A stretch of DNA of 64,000 nt from Sepioteuthis lessoniana (GCA_963585895.1 OY757934.1:37731336-37795335), one strand, 5' to 3'; positions 22,310 through 32,335 are shown, numbered from the stretch's first letter. Numbers and translations are program-made. The notes: generated from the letters alone by a model not told the origin.

Positions 22310-22680
22310 GCCTGACTGAATCCCTTACAGAGAGGTAAGAAATCTCTCCCCACAAAAATGTGTTCAGAGTATGACACTAAATTGCATCTGATGGTCAGGC
22401 TCCAGTTCTTGTGGCCTAGGGAGTGTGGAGTACTCCTTTATTTCAATCACCCCTAACCCTAATCCGACGCAGAGTGATTGCACCTGTTAAGTTTTCATCT
22501 TTAAGTGAAATAAATTGGTTTGAAAATTTGTCGTATTCGACTGGATCTGGCGGAGAAAAAATGTTTAGAAGAAACTACACAAAAATGAAATACGAATGTA
22601 CTAAAAAATACAATTCCTTAACCTCTAGACATAAGATAACACTTGACGGGTTAATATGCCGTTAAAACCAATCAATCAAT
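22310..22680 (+). repeat. Family D element
   Basis: CTGACTGAATCCCTTACAG, GAGAGGTAAGAAATCTC, ATGACACTAAATTGCATCTG, 'GGTCAGGCTCCAGTTCTTG', GTGGAGTACTCCTTTATTTC. The end is CTTGACGGGTTAATATGCCG, then TTAAAACCAATCAATC. The order matches family C, but body and tail differ consistently, so I treat D as a sister family. Confidence 0.8.
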
Positions 22681-22792
22681 CTACAAAATCTTTTCTCCTG
22701 ATGATGAACTCAGCTTAAAACTAGTTGAGAATAAAACAAAATTATTAAGTAATAACAAAGAAATATTCTTGCTTGTCTTATCACTTTTGTTC

Positions 22793-23033
22793 TAATGGGT
22801 CGAGTGTTCGTCAGTGGCCGGGAGACCAGGATTCAATCCTAGGTCAAGTCTTACCAAAGACTCAAAAAGTGGTATTTGATGCCTTCTTGCTTAACTCTCA
22901 GCATTATCAAGTACGGACCAAAAGCAAGTGGAGAAATCCTGGGAAAAGAGTAGTGCTCTCCCCTACACCTCAGTGTAGTAGCTATTAAAAAGGGGGCCCT
23001 AGGGTCTCCCTCAACTACGGTCGGACAACTTAC
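22793..23033 (+). repeat. SINE A copy
   Basis: Head GTCGAGTGTTCGTCAGTGG, B box AGGATTCAATCCTAGGTC, ACCAAAGACTCAAAAAGTGG, CTTAACTCTCAGCATTAT, a body ending in TACGGTCGGACAACTTACTT, then a short TA-rich tail. Confidence 0.88.
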
Positions 23034-23263
23034 TTGAATATATATACATATACAAAGAGGTGGCAGATATATCTCCCATATTTGAAACTGTCACTTGGAT
23101 GGTACAAGTGAACATCGGCAAGTGATAATAGCTCCATCGAGCAAAGATTTTATCATTCATTTTTAGATTCGATCAGTTGCAGTGATGATTTGAACTAACG
23201 TATATTAGAGATTTGCTGTTGAAACATGTTTTTTAAACTGGTTAATCAGTAATTTTTGCACAG

Positions 23264-23398
23264 AGAGCTTTTCGTGCTCATTTCAAGTGATGTTGGAATA
23301 ATGATGTTTTGAATAGAAAATCGATACTGTTATGGGTTGAAAATTCTATACGGAACGGCATCATTCTGATGCAACATGAAATGAGCACGAAAAGCTCT
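23264..23398. mobile_element. Small foldback (MITE-like) element
   Basis: A perfect 22-base inverted repeat at the two ends (AGAGCTTTTCGTGCTCATTT plus CA) encloses about 90 bases. Further in, ATGTTG recurs in inverted form with a small bulge. Short length and perfect ends fit a non-autonomous DNA element. No second copy was seen in this window. Confidence 0.55.
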
Positions 23399-23923
23399 GT
23401 ATATTCACAAATCTTAATAAACGTTTTTAAGAGCAAATGCACAATATGACCCGGTTTTAGCCATGATCGCATCTGAAATAATTACGATTAAACATTGGCT
23501 AGATGAAGCTATAATTAGTTACCACTTGCCTGGGTTCCCTAGCATTACATAAGTGACAGTTCAAAACGTAGGAGGTATTGCTGCCATACAGAATACATAC
23601 ATAATAATTGATGAAATTTAAAATATTAATCATATTAAATCTTTGACGATCTCAATTTCTATCTAAGATTTAATAAATTGAAAACAACGCGCACACATAA
23701 CAAAAATTAATCAAATATAACCTTAAAGTAATAAAGACAACAAAAAAGAGTGCAGTTAAAAGAAATACATAGACAAAGAGATGAATTCAATGGGTGGATA
23801 TCAAGGGACAATAAATAAGCAATATTAATGCAGGTAAGGAGAGAAAAAGGTAAGATCTATGATTTATTTTTTTAAATTAGAAAAAATAGAGCATGCATTA
23901 AAAATTCATTATTTCTTTATACA
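23399..23923. other. No feature seen
   Basis: AT-rich spacer. Confidence 0.4.
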
Positions 23924-23950
23924 TACACACACTCACTCACTCACACACAC

Positions 23951-24005
<55 letters not shown>
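23924..24005. repeat. Compound (CA)n(TA)n microsatellite
   Basis: CACT and CA units followed by about 25 TA units. Confidence 0.95.
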
Positions 24006-24010
<5 letters not shown>

Positions 24011-24022
24011 CTTGATTTATAA

Positions 24023-24272
24023 TGCCTACCGTAGTAATATATGAGCAGAGTGACCCGAGTTCAAATACTGGGTGAGAATATTAGAATTTCACATTGTGGT
24101 AATACCCTTGGGAAGTGTATACATCTAACCATTATCCCTCCCGCTATCGGTAACTACTGAGACAGACTGAGCTCTTCAATCTTGGTATGGCAACTGGTAT
24201 AGGAGAAGGAAAATTCTAAATTAAAACCTGTTAAACTCGACTTAAAAAATGACCTTATGTCAGATCCAAATG
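24023..24272 (+). repeat. SINE B copy
   Basis: Head CCTACCGTAGTAATATATGA, B box CGAGTTCAAATACTGGGTG, ACCCTTGGGAAGTG, CAATCTTGGTATGGCAACTGG, GAGAAGGAAAATTCTAAATT, and CTTAAAAAATGACCTTATGT. It runs into a (TA)n tract. Confidence 0.85.
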
Positions 24273-24282
24273 CGAAAGAGTT

Positions 24283-24395
<113 letters not shown>

Positions 24396-24459
24396 TGTGT
24401 GTGTTATCTCCAAAATAAATAAATTTTTCTGAGTACGTCTCAATGAAAATTACTGGGCT

Positions 24460-24462
<3 letters not shown>

Positions 24463-24502
<40 letters not shown>
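24463..24502. repeat. (TA)n microsatellite
   Basis: About 20 TA units, followed by AAATGAAT-type repeats to 24530. Confidence 0.9.
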
Positions 24503-24504
<2 letters not shown>

Positions 24505-24530
24505 AATGAATAAATGAATAAATAAAGAAA

Positions 24531-25146
24531 GAATAGCCTAGCTTTTTCTAAGCCTTTGATTTTCTAGAACAACATGGTGTTTTTACTTTTGGTATAACTA
24601 GACTTCCCCGAGGAAAAAGGAACGTAAGCTTGAGTCTCACCGGGTACTTACTTTTATCTATGGTGCGTGCTGTTTTGAAGAAGAATAAGGATAATATGAG
24701 TCAAAATATATAACTCGTTTAAAAGTTTCTTTAATTTCGAAAAGACATCGTTGTTTTGTTTTGTTTTTTGTTAGTTTTTTTGCTTTAAATCATATTTTAT
24801 ACATATATAGACGTTTTAGAATATTTGTCCACTCAATTTGTTGATTAAGAATAAAAACTGGAGTCTCCTGAGTAAGTTAATGCGATAAATGAATGGTTAT
24901 ATGCTAAACTGTGTGACTGACTGCTGCCATAAATATAAGAATAATATAAAGTAATATTCCTCAGAATATTTTATTTAGTCTTAGATTCCAATATCAGTTC
25001 GCTAAGAAATATTCGTTAATTCTTTTGTTTATCGTGTTTTTAATTTCTTTTGGACTTGGAGTTTTTAATTTCTGAATAGAGTCCAAACTATGTTACTGAT
25101 TTGACGAACAGTAACAGAAAATCTTCAGTCTAGCCAAGAAAGGAAT
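24531..25146. other. No feature seen
   Basis: AT-rich spacer. Confidence 0.4.
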
Positions 25147-25234
25147 GGCCAAAATCATCAAAGTTAAGCAGCGATGAGTCAGTTTATTATTCAAATGGTC
25201 GACTAGGAACACTAAGTACTGTGAGAAGCCTGTG
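25147..25234 (+). pseudogene. 5S rRNA-derived sequence (pseudogene or SINE3 head)
   Basis: Contains ATCATCAAAGTTAAGCAGCG, the A-box region of 5S rRNA (usual form AAGTTAAGCAGCGTCGGGC). In correct order and spacing follow CAAATGGTCGACTAGGAACA (usual GGATGGGAGACCGCCTGGGAA) and CTAAGTACTGTGAG (usual CCGGGTGCTGTAAGC). The first about 40 bases of 5S are unrecognisable, and the C box carries several changes, so it cannot be a functional gene. Confidence 0.7.
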
Positions 25235-26165
25235 TCAAACTGAGAAAAGCTTGATAATTCTAAAATTTGTACCTGCATAATGCATTAATATTATGGTTAA
25301 AAATGAATTTATTAACAAACTAGTCGTTACTAGATAATTACTACTTAGTGATGAATTCAGTCTTCAATAACTACACCATAATTTTAGCCTTGTGCCAAAT
25401 CTAAGTTGAGCTTCTTTTTTTTTTTTTCGGGATTTACGCTTACAGTAACGGTTCGTGCTAGTTAAGCATAGTTAAGCAGATGAGTGACCATGAAGGAATA
25501 GCAGTTAGTGTCGGCAATTTGAAGTCTGTGTAACTGACTAAACAAAACTTAGTAATAACAAAAAGAAAGAACCATTTTTGTTTATATTTTAGAATGAAGA
25601 AAGCTGAAAAACAATCTGCAGAGTGTGCTGATCTGCAGAATGATTTTTTGGAAAAGCATTTATGCTTCACAGTTCATTGGTCATTCTCTTTTCGTCATTC
25701 CCTGAGGTTTTTAGAACCGTTGCATATTTTACTTTCCCAAAAGGCCAGAATGAAATAAGCGTCAAAAATTCTAGGAATTCTTTAGAACTCCGGTTTACAA
25801 GGTGATATCTCACCTCTAGTAAGTTCCTGGCAGGATATCTAGAGGCGTCAAACGCCAAAATATGAACCTGTTCACTCAAAGTCATAAGTATAGACAAAAG
25901 AAAAGAAACTTTAATAAAAAAATTTAAATCTACGCTCGTTTTTACTCTCTAAATTTACGCATTTCAAAGTGACAAAGTAAAAACAACTATTTATTAGCAT
26001 ACACATTTGAATAGAAACATGTTCACATATACACATGAAATTTCTTCTTTTAACAAACAATATTAAAAAAAATCAGTCTTTTGTGCTACGAATAAAAACC
26101 CTTGTAAGAAAAAAATACAAATATTGCAAACAAGAAAACAAGATTTTATTTTATGAAAATGTAAT
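25235..26165. other. No confident feature
   Basis: A minus-strand 76-codon frame (25667-25897) contains a splice-like pair around the peptide VHILAFDASRYPARNLLE (acceptor GAGTGAACAG, donor GAG/GTGAGA). It is too short to support alone. Confidence 0.3.
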
Positions 26166-27232
26166 GTCATATGGTTTCGAGAGGAATAGAACCTAGATTT
26201 TGGAATATGGTTTTGAGAGGAATCGAATCTAGATTTTAGAATATAGTTTCGAAAAGAATAGAACCTAGATTTTGGAATATGGTTTTGAGAGGAATGGATC
26301 CTAGATTTTAGAATATAGTTTCGAGAGATATTGTACCAAGATTGTATCATATGATTTCTAAATGAATGGTATCTATATTTTGTGATATGGTTTCGAAAGG
26401 AATAACATGGATTTCGGTATACGGTTTCGGGATGATTTAGATCCAGATTTTTTAATGCAGTTTCTGGAGGAATGTGTTTTTTTTTAATTTTGGAATATGG
26501 TTTCAAGAAGAATGGAGCCAAGATTTTGGAATATGGTTTCGAGAGGAATGGAACCAAAATTTGGGAATATGGTTTCGAGAGGAATGGAACCAAAATTTGG
26601 GAATATGGTTTCGAGAGGAATGGAACCAAAATTTGGGAATATGGTTTCGAGAGGAATGGAACCAAAATTTGGGAATATGGTTTCGAGAGGAATGGAACCA
26701 AAATTTGGGAATATGGTTTCGAGAGGAATGGAACTTAGATTTTGGAATATGGTTTCGAGCGGAAAGAAACCTAAATTTTGGAATATGGTCTCGTGTGGGA
26801 TGGCACTAATATTATGGAATATGGTTTCTAAATAAGTAAAGTAAAGTTGGCGACCGTAGTCGAGGGTGACTCGAAGGCTCTCTTTTCGATAGCTACTACA
26901 CCAAGGTGTAAGGAAGGGCGCTACTCTTTTCCCGGGATTGCGCAACTTTACCCTTGATCCGTACTTTATAATGCTGAGTGTTAAGCAAAGAGTCATCAAG
27001 TACTATTTTTGAGTCTGAAAATGACTCGACCTGGGATTGAACCCAAGTTTCCCGGGCGATTGGCAAACACTCTGGCCATTATGCCAATAAGAGATCCAAA
27101 TTTTGGAAAAATGGTTTTTAGACGAATGGGACCTAGATTTTGCAATATGGTTTTTGAGAGGCATGAGACCAATAATTTGGAATATATTTCCTAGAGGAAT
27201 TGGACGTAGAGTTGAGATCAACGGTTTTAAGA
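26166..27232 (+). repeat. 36-bp minisatellite, about 22 units, split by a SINE
   Basis: Unit: GGGAATATGGTTTCGAGAGG followed by AATGGAACCAAAATTT, 36 bases. About five central units (26538-26735) are almost identical, while the outer units become steadily more divergent. Because 36 is a multiple of three, all frames give 12-residue repeats and false long ORFs on both strands. A minus-strand SINE A (26831-27093) separates the last about four units. Confidence 0.95.
26831..27093 (-). repeat. SINE A copy inside the minisatellite
   Basis: Minus strand: ATTGGCATAATGGCCAGAG head, B box GGGTTCAATCCCAGGTCGAG, then the full body to GGTCGCCAACTTTACTTTAC. Units of the 36-bp array continue on both sides. 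Confidence 0.92.
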
Positions 27233-27751
27233 TTGTTTAGTGTCCTTATGAATTTTTATTTTACCCATCTATGTTGAATTATTTTGGATTACCTGGTCGG
27301 TTTTTTTACACCTTTATAAGGATTAATTAGGGAAACTGCATAATTGTTTTAATATTCAATCTTAAACTTATCCTTCAGAAGCAAATACGTCTTTTTATAT
27401 TGCTTCCCAACACACTGTGTTTGAAAGAACGTAATGTATTTTTTTGCTGGATGGTTTCCTTGGATTGTATGACTTTTAAAACAGCGGGAATTGACTCTCT
27501 ATTAGAATGGAGACAAAGGATGACATCTGGATGAACATGAACATTGTAATTAGCATTTTCGATCATAAATTATTTTTACATTTTCCGTGCGACTCATTCT
27601 ATTTCTATTATAAGCAGTGAATTTTGCAAATAATTTACTTTGCAGGGATTCAGTATCTGTGGTTCAAACAAACTGTTTCGATAAAATATATGCGAAAAAA
27701 ATGTTTCAATGTATTTGTGCACATATAGATAGATAGATAGATAGATAGATA
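27233..27751. other. Spacer with a GATA repeat; holds a filler donor
   Basis: No gene. 27357-27376 (CAATCTTAAACTTATCCTTC) recurs exactly at 27770-27789, inside the neighbouring mariner. A GATA tract lies at 27728-27750, directly against the mariner end. Confidence 0.6.
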
Positions 27752-27791
27752 TACGAGGATCATTAAAACCAATCTTAAACTTATCCTTCCA

Positions 27792-27940
27792 TGAGACACG
27801 GGTGCGTGATCGTTTGTCTTGATCCGACTGTAAGATCGACATTTGAAACCAGAGCGTTGAATACGATAACAATTACGACAGGTCTTGTCTTGATGGTCAC
27901 TAATCATTGAGTCCGTCTTTTTGTCCGGACTGTCGATCAA
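27792..27940 (-). pseudogene. Copy of host exon captured inside mariner
   Basis: 149 bases matching 30652-30800 with three mismatches. On the minus strand they code residues about 24-73 of the host exon peptide (NLIDSPDKKTDSMISDHQDK ... KTNDHAPVS). It is flanked on both sides by mariner terminal sequence. On the right strand end it is joined to a 20-base filler also found at 27357-27376. There is no start codon or splice site of its own, so it is a non-functional fragment. Confidence 0.85.
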
Positions 27941-27969
27941 GTTTCGAGACGTTTTTAGCATGGGCACTT

Positions 27970-28544
27970 TTATTGATAGTGCACACATGAGACTCTAGTA
28001 CCCTTCGAAGTAATCTTCTCCGGCTGCAATGCCTCTTTCATCTGCTCAATTGTCTCATAACGACAGCCTCTGAGGTTAGGGAATAACGAAAAGTCACAGG
28101 GAGCAAGGTCTGGACTATAGGGAGGGTGCGCAACTGTCTTCATGCCCATCTTTGTCAAATAGTCTGTGACAAGGATGGAGTTGTGAACTGGTGCATTGTC
28201 CTGGTGGAAATTCCACTGACCCGATTTGAAGTGTGCTGGCCTCTTCCTACGGAATCTCTTCCTGAACTCCCTTAAAACCTCAACATAGTAACCCTAACCC
28301 TTTGGCCAATCAACTCTGATGTATTGACTTTCTTTCTCCTCTCACACCTCTCATCATCCCTCACAGACTCCATGCCTTCCTTGAAGCTCTTATGCCACTC
28401 AAAAACTAATGCTCGATTCATGCAAGATGGTCGAAAAGCAGTCTGAAGCATTTCATACGTTTCTGTGGCATCATTTTTTCCAAGTTTAAAACACAATTTT
28501 ATTGCATATCGTTCTTCTAAAGTGTCCTCACGTCCAGATTGCAT
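27970..28544 (-). pseudogene. Mariner transposase, internally deleted
   Basis: Begins MQSGREDTLEERYAIKLC, continues EMLQTAFRPSCMNRALVFEW, HKSFKEGMESVRDDERCERR and ELIGQRVRV, the paired helix-turn-helix DNA-binding half. About 100-120 residues are then missing, including the first catalytic Asp region, and the join carries ACCCTAACCC. The right part in shifted frame has DQDNAPVHNS-like coding, then HPPYSPDLAPCDFSLFP with the third catalytic Asp. A second deletion joins ETIEQMKEA to LQPEKITSK. It cannot make active enzyme. Family: mariner DD34D. Confidence 0.85.
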
Positions 28545-28751
28545 TTTTGAAATTCACCAGCTGTGACAATCAGGCTTTAGTAGGTTGTATTCCAATTTCT
28601 GCTGTAGCTGTTCATTTGAACTTGAAGTCATATAAATTGGTCAGTCATCTCATAAGATATATAGCAATAACATATTGAATTTTGAAGAGTCTACGACAAT
28701 TTTAAATGCCCATAAGAAAAAAGTCTGGAAACCTATGGAAGGCACCACGTA

Positions 28752-28946
28752 GATGTATTCTCTTAAAAAAAAACAATCGGTGACATTAAGATAATACATT
28801 TATTTCCATACTGTTAAAAGTATTGATATAAATCAATGCTCTAAAAATGACCGGGATTATCCAAATTTAATATTCTATTTTTTTAAATTTCATTGGTCCT
28901 GCTGGGAATTATTCCCGACTCAGGATATACTGAAATAACTAATATA

Positions 28947-28997
<51 letters not shown>

Positions 28998-29040
28998 CTA
29001 TGTGGATGACTATATATATATATATATATATACCATTCAG
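28752..29040. repeat. Spacer with two (TA)n tracts
   Basis: TA tracts at about 28949-28995 and 29010-29032, separated by a short unique piece. Confidence 0.8.
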
Positions 29041-29640
29041 CAAGCACAGTGTTTAATTATGACAAGTGTTGTTGACACTGGCAGATATCTTGGAACGAGA
29101 ACGAAGAAAAAATCAGGTCAGAGCCACACAATTCGAAGGTACCGCCTTTGTTAAAGGTGTAACGTTCCAGAAAGAAAATAATGAGCCAGGTAGTGGGAGA
29201 TGAGAATTGCCATGGGAAAGAAATTTCAGTTCCCGGAAATTATGTTGTCCATCAATTCGAGGCCAGATGTGGTTATTTGGGCAAAAGAAATAAAGAAAAT
29301 TATTTTATTAGAACGGATTGTACCATGGAAAGCGAGTTAAGATGTTTCTGCTGCAGAAAGGAAAACCAGCAAATACTATCAGCTGGTTAACTATTACAAA
29401 CCCAAAGGATGACGTGTTTTGGTTTTCCCAGTGATGGTAGTAAACTCCCAGTGATTCCGGGCGCCAATAGATTAGAACCTGCGAACCAAGTTGGGAGGGG
29501 AAACCAGGAAAGAAGAGCCGTTCAAATAAAGGGGGAAACAGCTAAAAGAGGCTGGTCTTGGTTATGGCATAAAAAGGAGGAGATGAACCGGAAAACAGAA
29601 GATGAGCAGTGATTTGGACGCCACTGCCAAGCCATCAAAC
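29041..29640 (+). other. Possible decayed LINE segment
   Basis: More G-rich than its flanks and open in two successive plus frames. The peptides FEARCGYLGKRNKENYFIRT and RGWSWLWHKKEEMNRKTED, then FGRHCQAIKQRVLYLGSK, loosely recall the region before the zinc finger in LINE-R-type elements (a W.KKG...ETE pattern). The resemblance is from memory and weak. Confidence 0.25.
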
Positions 29641-29754
29641 AAAGAGTTTTATATTTAGGGTCGAAATACTCTGTAGAGGTTGGACACCACCTGAAGATAC
29701 ATTCTCCCGAAGAGCTATCCATCCCCTTATTAGTCATCATATGCATATATGTTG

Positions 29755-29757
<3 letters not shown>

Positions 29758-29795
<38 letters not shown>

Positions 29796-29812
29796 GTGTG
29801 TGTGTGTGTGTG
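29758..29812. repeat. Compound (TA)n(GT)n microsatellite
   Basis: About 17 TA units, then about 9 GT units. Confidence 0.95.
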
Positions 29813-30595
29813 ACCCATGTGGCACATCACAGCGACGTTTTCTTTTTAATTAGTGCCTGGTTCAGAAATTTAGTTTAGGCCTCGAAGCTTCATAACTGAG
29901 CACGTTTCTAACATCGAGCAACAAAGCGGGAATAAGTGATGTGACAAATAATTTAAAGACAGTATTTTGATTATAAGGGTCGACCAACTGCTGTAAAATC
30001 CGAAAGTAGAAACGATTTAAATTTTGAAATTCTTATTCGAACTCTCCATGGAATTGAATTAATTGAAATTAGAACTTAATTTCTAAATAATCCAAATTCT
30101 CAGTACATCTGAGATAAAAATGACATCAAATTAAAACTTTTCACACTTTCCAAAATAGAAGTACTAATATCATCATAGACAGTAGGAAGAAATTGAAACC
30201 CAATAGATTCATGAGCTTTCTTGAATAAAACAATCAATCTTTTAAAAAATTTTATGCAAAAATGTTTTGTTTTACATAAAGACGTATAAAAACGTTTTAC
30301 ATCACCATAACCTGAAAACGTTGTTTATATGGGACAAATGATAAACTTGTTTTATATGAATTAGGATAAAAAAATTAAAAGCATATGTACGGATATTTAA
30401 TTAGAGCATAGAATTCTTAAGTATCTCAAATTGATAAAATATTCAATAAACCCTTTATCAAAATAAGACGCAACAACTATTGTTAACAGAGAGAACTTTT
30501 GATATTTTATGTCTGAAAAGAAAAAAAAAAAGAAATCGAATAAAAAAATCAAAAAACGAAAAAACATTCAAACTGCATATGAATTTCAAGCTTAC
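29813..30595 (-). other. Intron-side flank of exon 30596-30872
   Basis: AT-rich. It follows the splice donor on the minus strand and holds no second exon that I can see. Confidence 0.4.
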
Positions 30596-30872
30596 CTTCA
30601 TTTCGATGGCGACTTTTTCTATTCGGTGGTGGGGCGTCCGTTTGAGTTCCCTGAGACACGGGTGCGTGATCGTTTGTCTTGATCCGACTGTAAGATCGAC
30701 ATTTGAAACCAGAGCGGTGAATACGATAACAATTAAGACAGGTCTTGTCTTGATGGTCACTAATCATTGAGTCCGTCTCTTTGTCCGGACTGTCGATCAA
30801 ATTACTCTGGCATGAGTTGTTCTTGGGTAAAATCACCTTGTCGGTAGGAGCCTTGCTCGCACAAGAACCCAT
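30596..30872 (-). CDS. First coding exon of an unidentified, probably N-myristoylated protein
   Basis: The minus strand has an ATG in a good context (CTTATGG) opening 92 codons plus one base. It ends GAAATGAAG/GTAAGC, a near-consensus splice donor at 30595. The peptide begins MGSCASKAPTDKV. Gly2, Ser at position 6 or 5-6, and Lys7 fit an N-myristoylation signal, and Cys4 could be palmitoylated, so a membrane-anchored cytoplasmic protein is inferred. Further on are CQSNLIDSPDKETDSMISDH, a basic Cys-containing stretch (KTCLNCYRIHRSGFKCRSYS), GTQTDAPPPN and a basic end (RKSRHRNE). It looks hydrophilic and disordered, with no membrane segment. FRS2 also starts MGSC but differs afterwards, and I cannot name the gene. 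Part of this exon is duplicated at 27792-27940. Confidence 0.6.
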
Positions 30873-31308
30873 AAGTATCGTTACTCGACGATTTTAACTT
30901 ATCGTAAATTTTAAGGTTTTTTGCCCCCTTTTATTTCCAGTCGGTTTCAAAATCAACGACGGGCACGTTGTTGCTCAAGTGAAAGGATTTATGACTGTAC
31001 TGGCCGGCAGTGGCTTATGGATAAATGTGATTGGCTGATTGGAAAATGGCGCGATACACTGGTTTGTTTCTTGCACTCTACCTTCGATAATAATTTTTTC
31101 TGTCAGAGCCAAATCAGTGAAGGTCAAAAAACGGTTGTCTGCAGACAATATGGGAAGTATGGAGTCACCTATAAAAATAGATAAAAAGGAAAAGGTTATA
31201 TAAATACATAAACGACATTTTTCAGAAATCAATTAAGTGATAATAAAAAAGTTAAAAAGAAAGTAAATCTTTTAAAAGATAAGAAAATTTTTTGGACAAG
31301 CATACAAA
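30873..31308 (-). promoter_or_regulatory. Putative 5' UTR and promoter region
   Basis: Upstream of the exon on the minus strand and less AT-rich than average. At 31029-31042 the plus strand reads GATTGGCTGATTGG, giving two CCAAT boxes on the minus strand eight bases apart, about 160 bases before the ATG. This is a usual NF-Y arrangement. No clear TATA box. Whether the ATG exon includes the transcription start or is preceded by a 5' UTR exon cannot be told. Confidence 0.35.
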
Positions 31309-31324
31309 AATATCGGTGGTAATG

Positions 31325-31618
31325 ATATTTACCAACCTCTCCGCTCGGGCAGGATATGACACAAGGTCAATTTTTTAAGCGGAGTTTAACAGGTTTGAAT
31401 TCAGAGTTTTCCTTCTCCTAGATTAGTTGCCGCACCAAGGCTGAAGAACCTAGTCTGCCTCACTATACACCCATAGCTGGAGGGAGAATAATTGGATTCA
31501 TACCTTTACCAAGGGTATTAGTGCCATGTGAAATGCAACCAGTCTCGTCCAGGATTTGAACTCGTATCGCCGTGTCCATTTCCTACGACGATAACCATTA
31601 CTCCATGGGCACCTCCAT
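31325..31618 (-). repeat. SINE B copy with intact target duplication
   Basis: Full-length minus-strand SINE B: head TGCCCATGGAGTAATGGTTA, B box GAGTTCAAATCCTGGACGAG, body to CCGAGCGGAGAGGTTGG. The 16-base sequence AATATCGGTGGTAATG flanks it exactly at 31309-31324 and 31619-31634. This shows target-primed retrotransposition. Confidence 0.95.
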
Positions 31619-31634
31619 AATATCGGTGGTAATG

Positions 31635-31799
31635 GTCCTCCTTTAAACTCCTGATTTTGAGTTTAAAGTTGTCCTTTTCTTTGAAGGGATGATCACCAAG
31701 GCGAAAGAAATCAGTCTATGATTTACTTGAATATTCTTGTTTTTCACAAGGACATTATTCCAAAAACCTTGAACTGAACCCTTTATTTTTAATCCATGA
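31635..31799. other. No feature seen
   Basis: Short spacer. Confidence 0.4.
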
Positions 31800-32115
31800 C
31801 ACTGGGAATGAAGGCGTTTGGTTGAAAAGTGGTTCTAAGTGAAATCATCTGAAGGTTGCAGGTTCAATCCCGACTACAGGTAAATAACAAAGAATGCTTA
31901 CTATAGGTTAACACTTGTACCTGGGTATGGTAAACGGAATTAGAACAAACTACCCACCGTGGATTAAATAAAGGGACATAAATGTGTTCGAGGTTCTGCG
32001 TAGGCTCCGGAGTGCGACATTAAACACCTAAAGAATGCCGAAGAACATATCAGTCGAAATCTTTTATGTATGAAGATGAAGACAAGAGTCCGAATATTCT
32101 AAATGACAAAAATAA
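31800..32115 (+). repeat. Family E element, single arm
   Basis: tRNA-like segment with ATCATCTGAAGGTTGCAGG and B box GGTTCAATCCCGACTACAGG, then the E body (GTATGGTAAACGGAATTAGA, ACATTAAACACC). The 3' arm is CCGAAGAACATATCAGTCGA, AGATGAAGACAAGAGTCCGA, ATATTCTAAATGAC. The opposing left arm of the copies at 43.0 and 50.3 kb is not visible. Confidence 0.7.
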
Positions 32116-32335
32116 CAAGGAAATGAGGATACCAGTCGAATGATTCAAGAAAATAGTGATAATGATTTCATCTCAGAAATTCAGGCAACATTGATATTCA
32201 TTTTTGAGTATATTGATCAAACTCTGTGAACTAAAAGTCTACATGACGAGTCTATAAACAGTAACCAGCCCAGAATCTAGATTTACAATCACAAATCTTC
32301 TTATCTAAACCAATATATATGTTTACTCTTTCCTT

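Larger units (their letters stand above)
27752..28751 (-). mobile_element. Mariner element, copy 1 (defective, carries captured exon)
   Basis: Bounded by TA at 27752-27753 and 28750-28751. One end is CGAGGATCATTAAA and the other, read inward on the minus strand, is CGTGGTGCCTTCC. Behind these outer parts both ends share the AGGTTTCCAGACTTTTTTC / AAGTTTCCATACTTTTTTCC block and ATGGGCA. The second block is degraded and separated from its outer end by a 170-base insertion (27769-27940). The transposase inside has internal deletions. A sister copy is at 55368-56246. Confidence 0.85.

Noticed and set aside
25811..25880. Micro-exon coding VHILAFDASRYPARNLLE
   Set aside because: The splice-like borders are common by chance at this length, and no adjoining exon was found.
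26063..26999. Long overlapping reading frames on both strands (up to 212 codons)
   Set aside because: They are produced by the 36-bp minisatellite, whose unit is a multiple of three. The frames run out where the array ends.
26166..27232. CRISPR-like array
   Set aside because: The 36-base repeats are directly adjacent with no spacers, and the DNA is eukaryotic.
30458..30770. Other frames across the host exon (100 codons minus, 96 codons plus)
   Set aside because: They overlap the better supported MGSCASK frame, run into the intron beyond the donor, and lack signals of their own.
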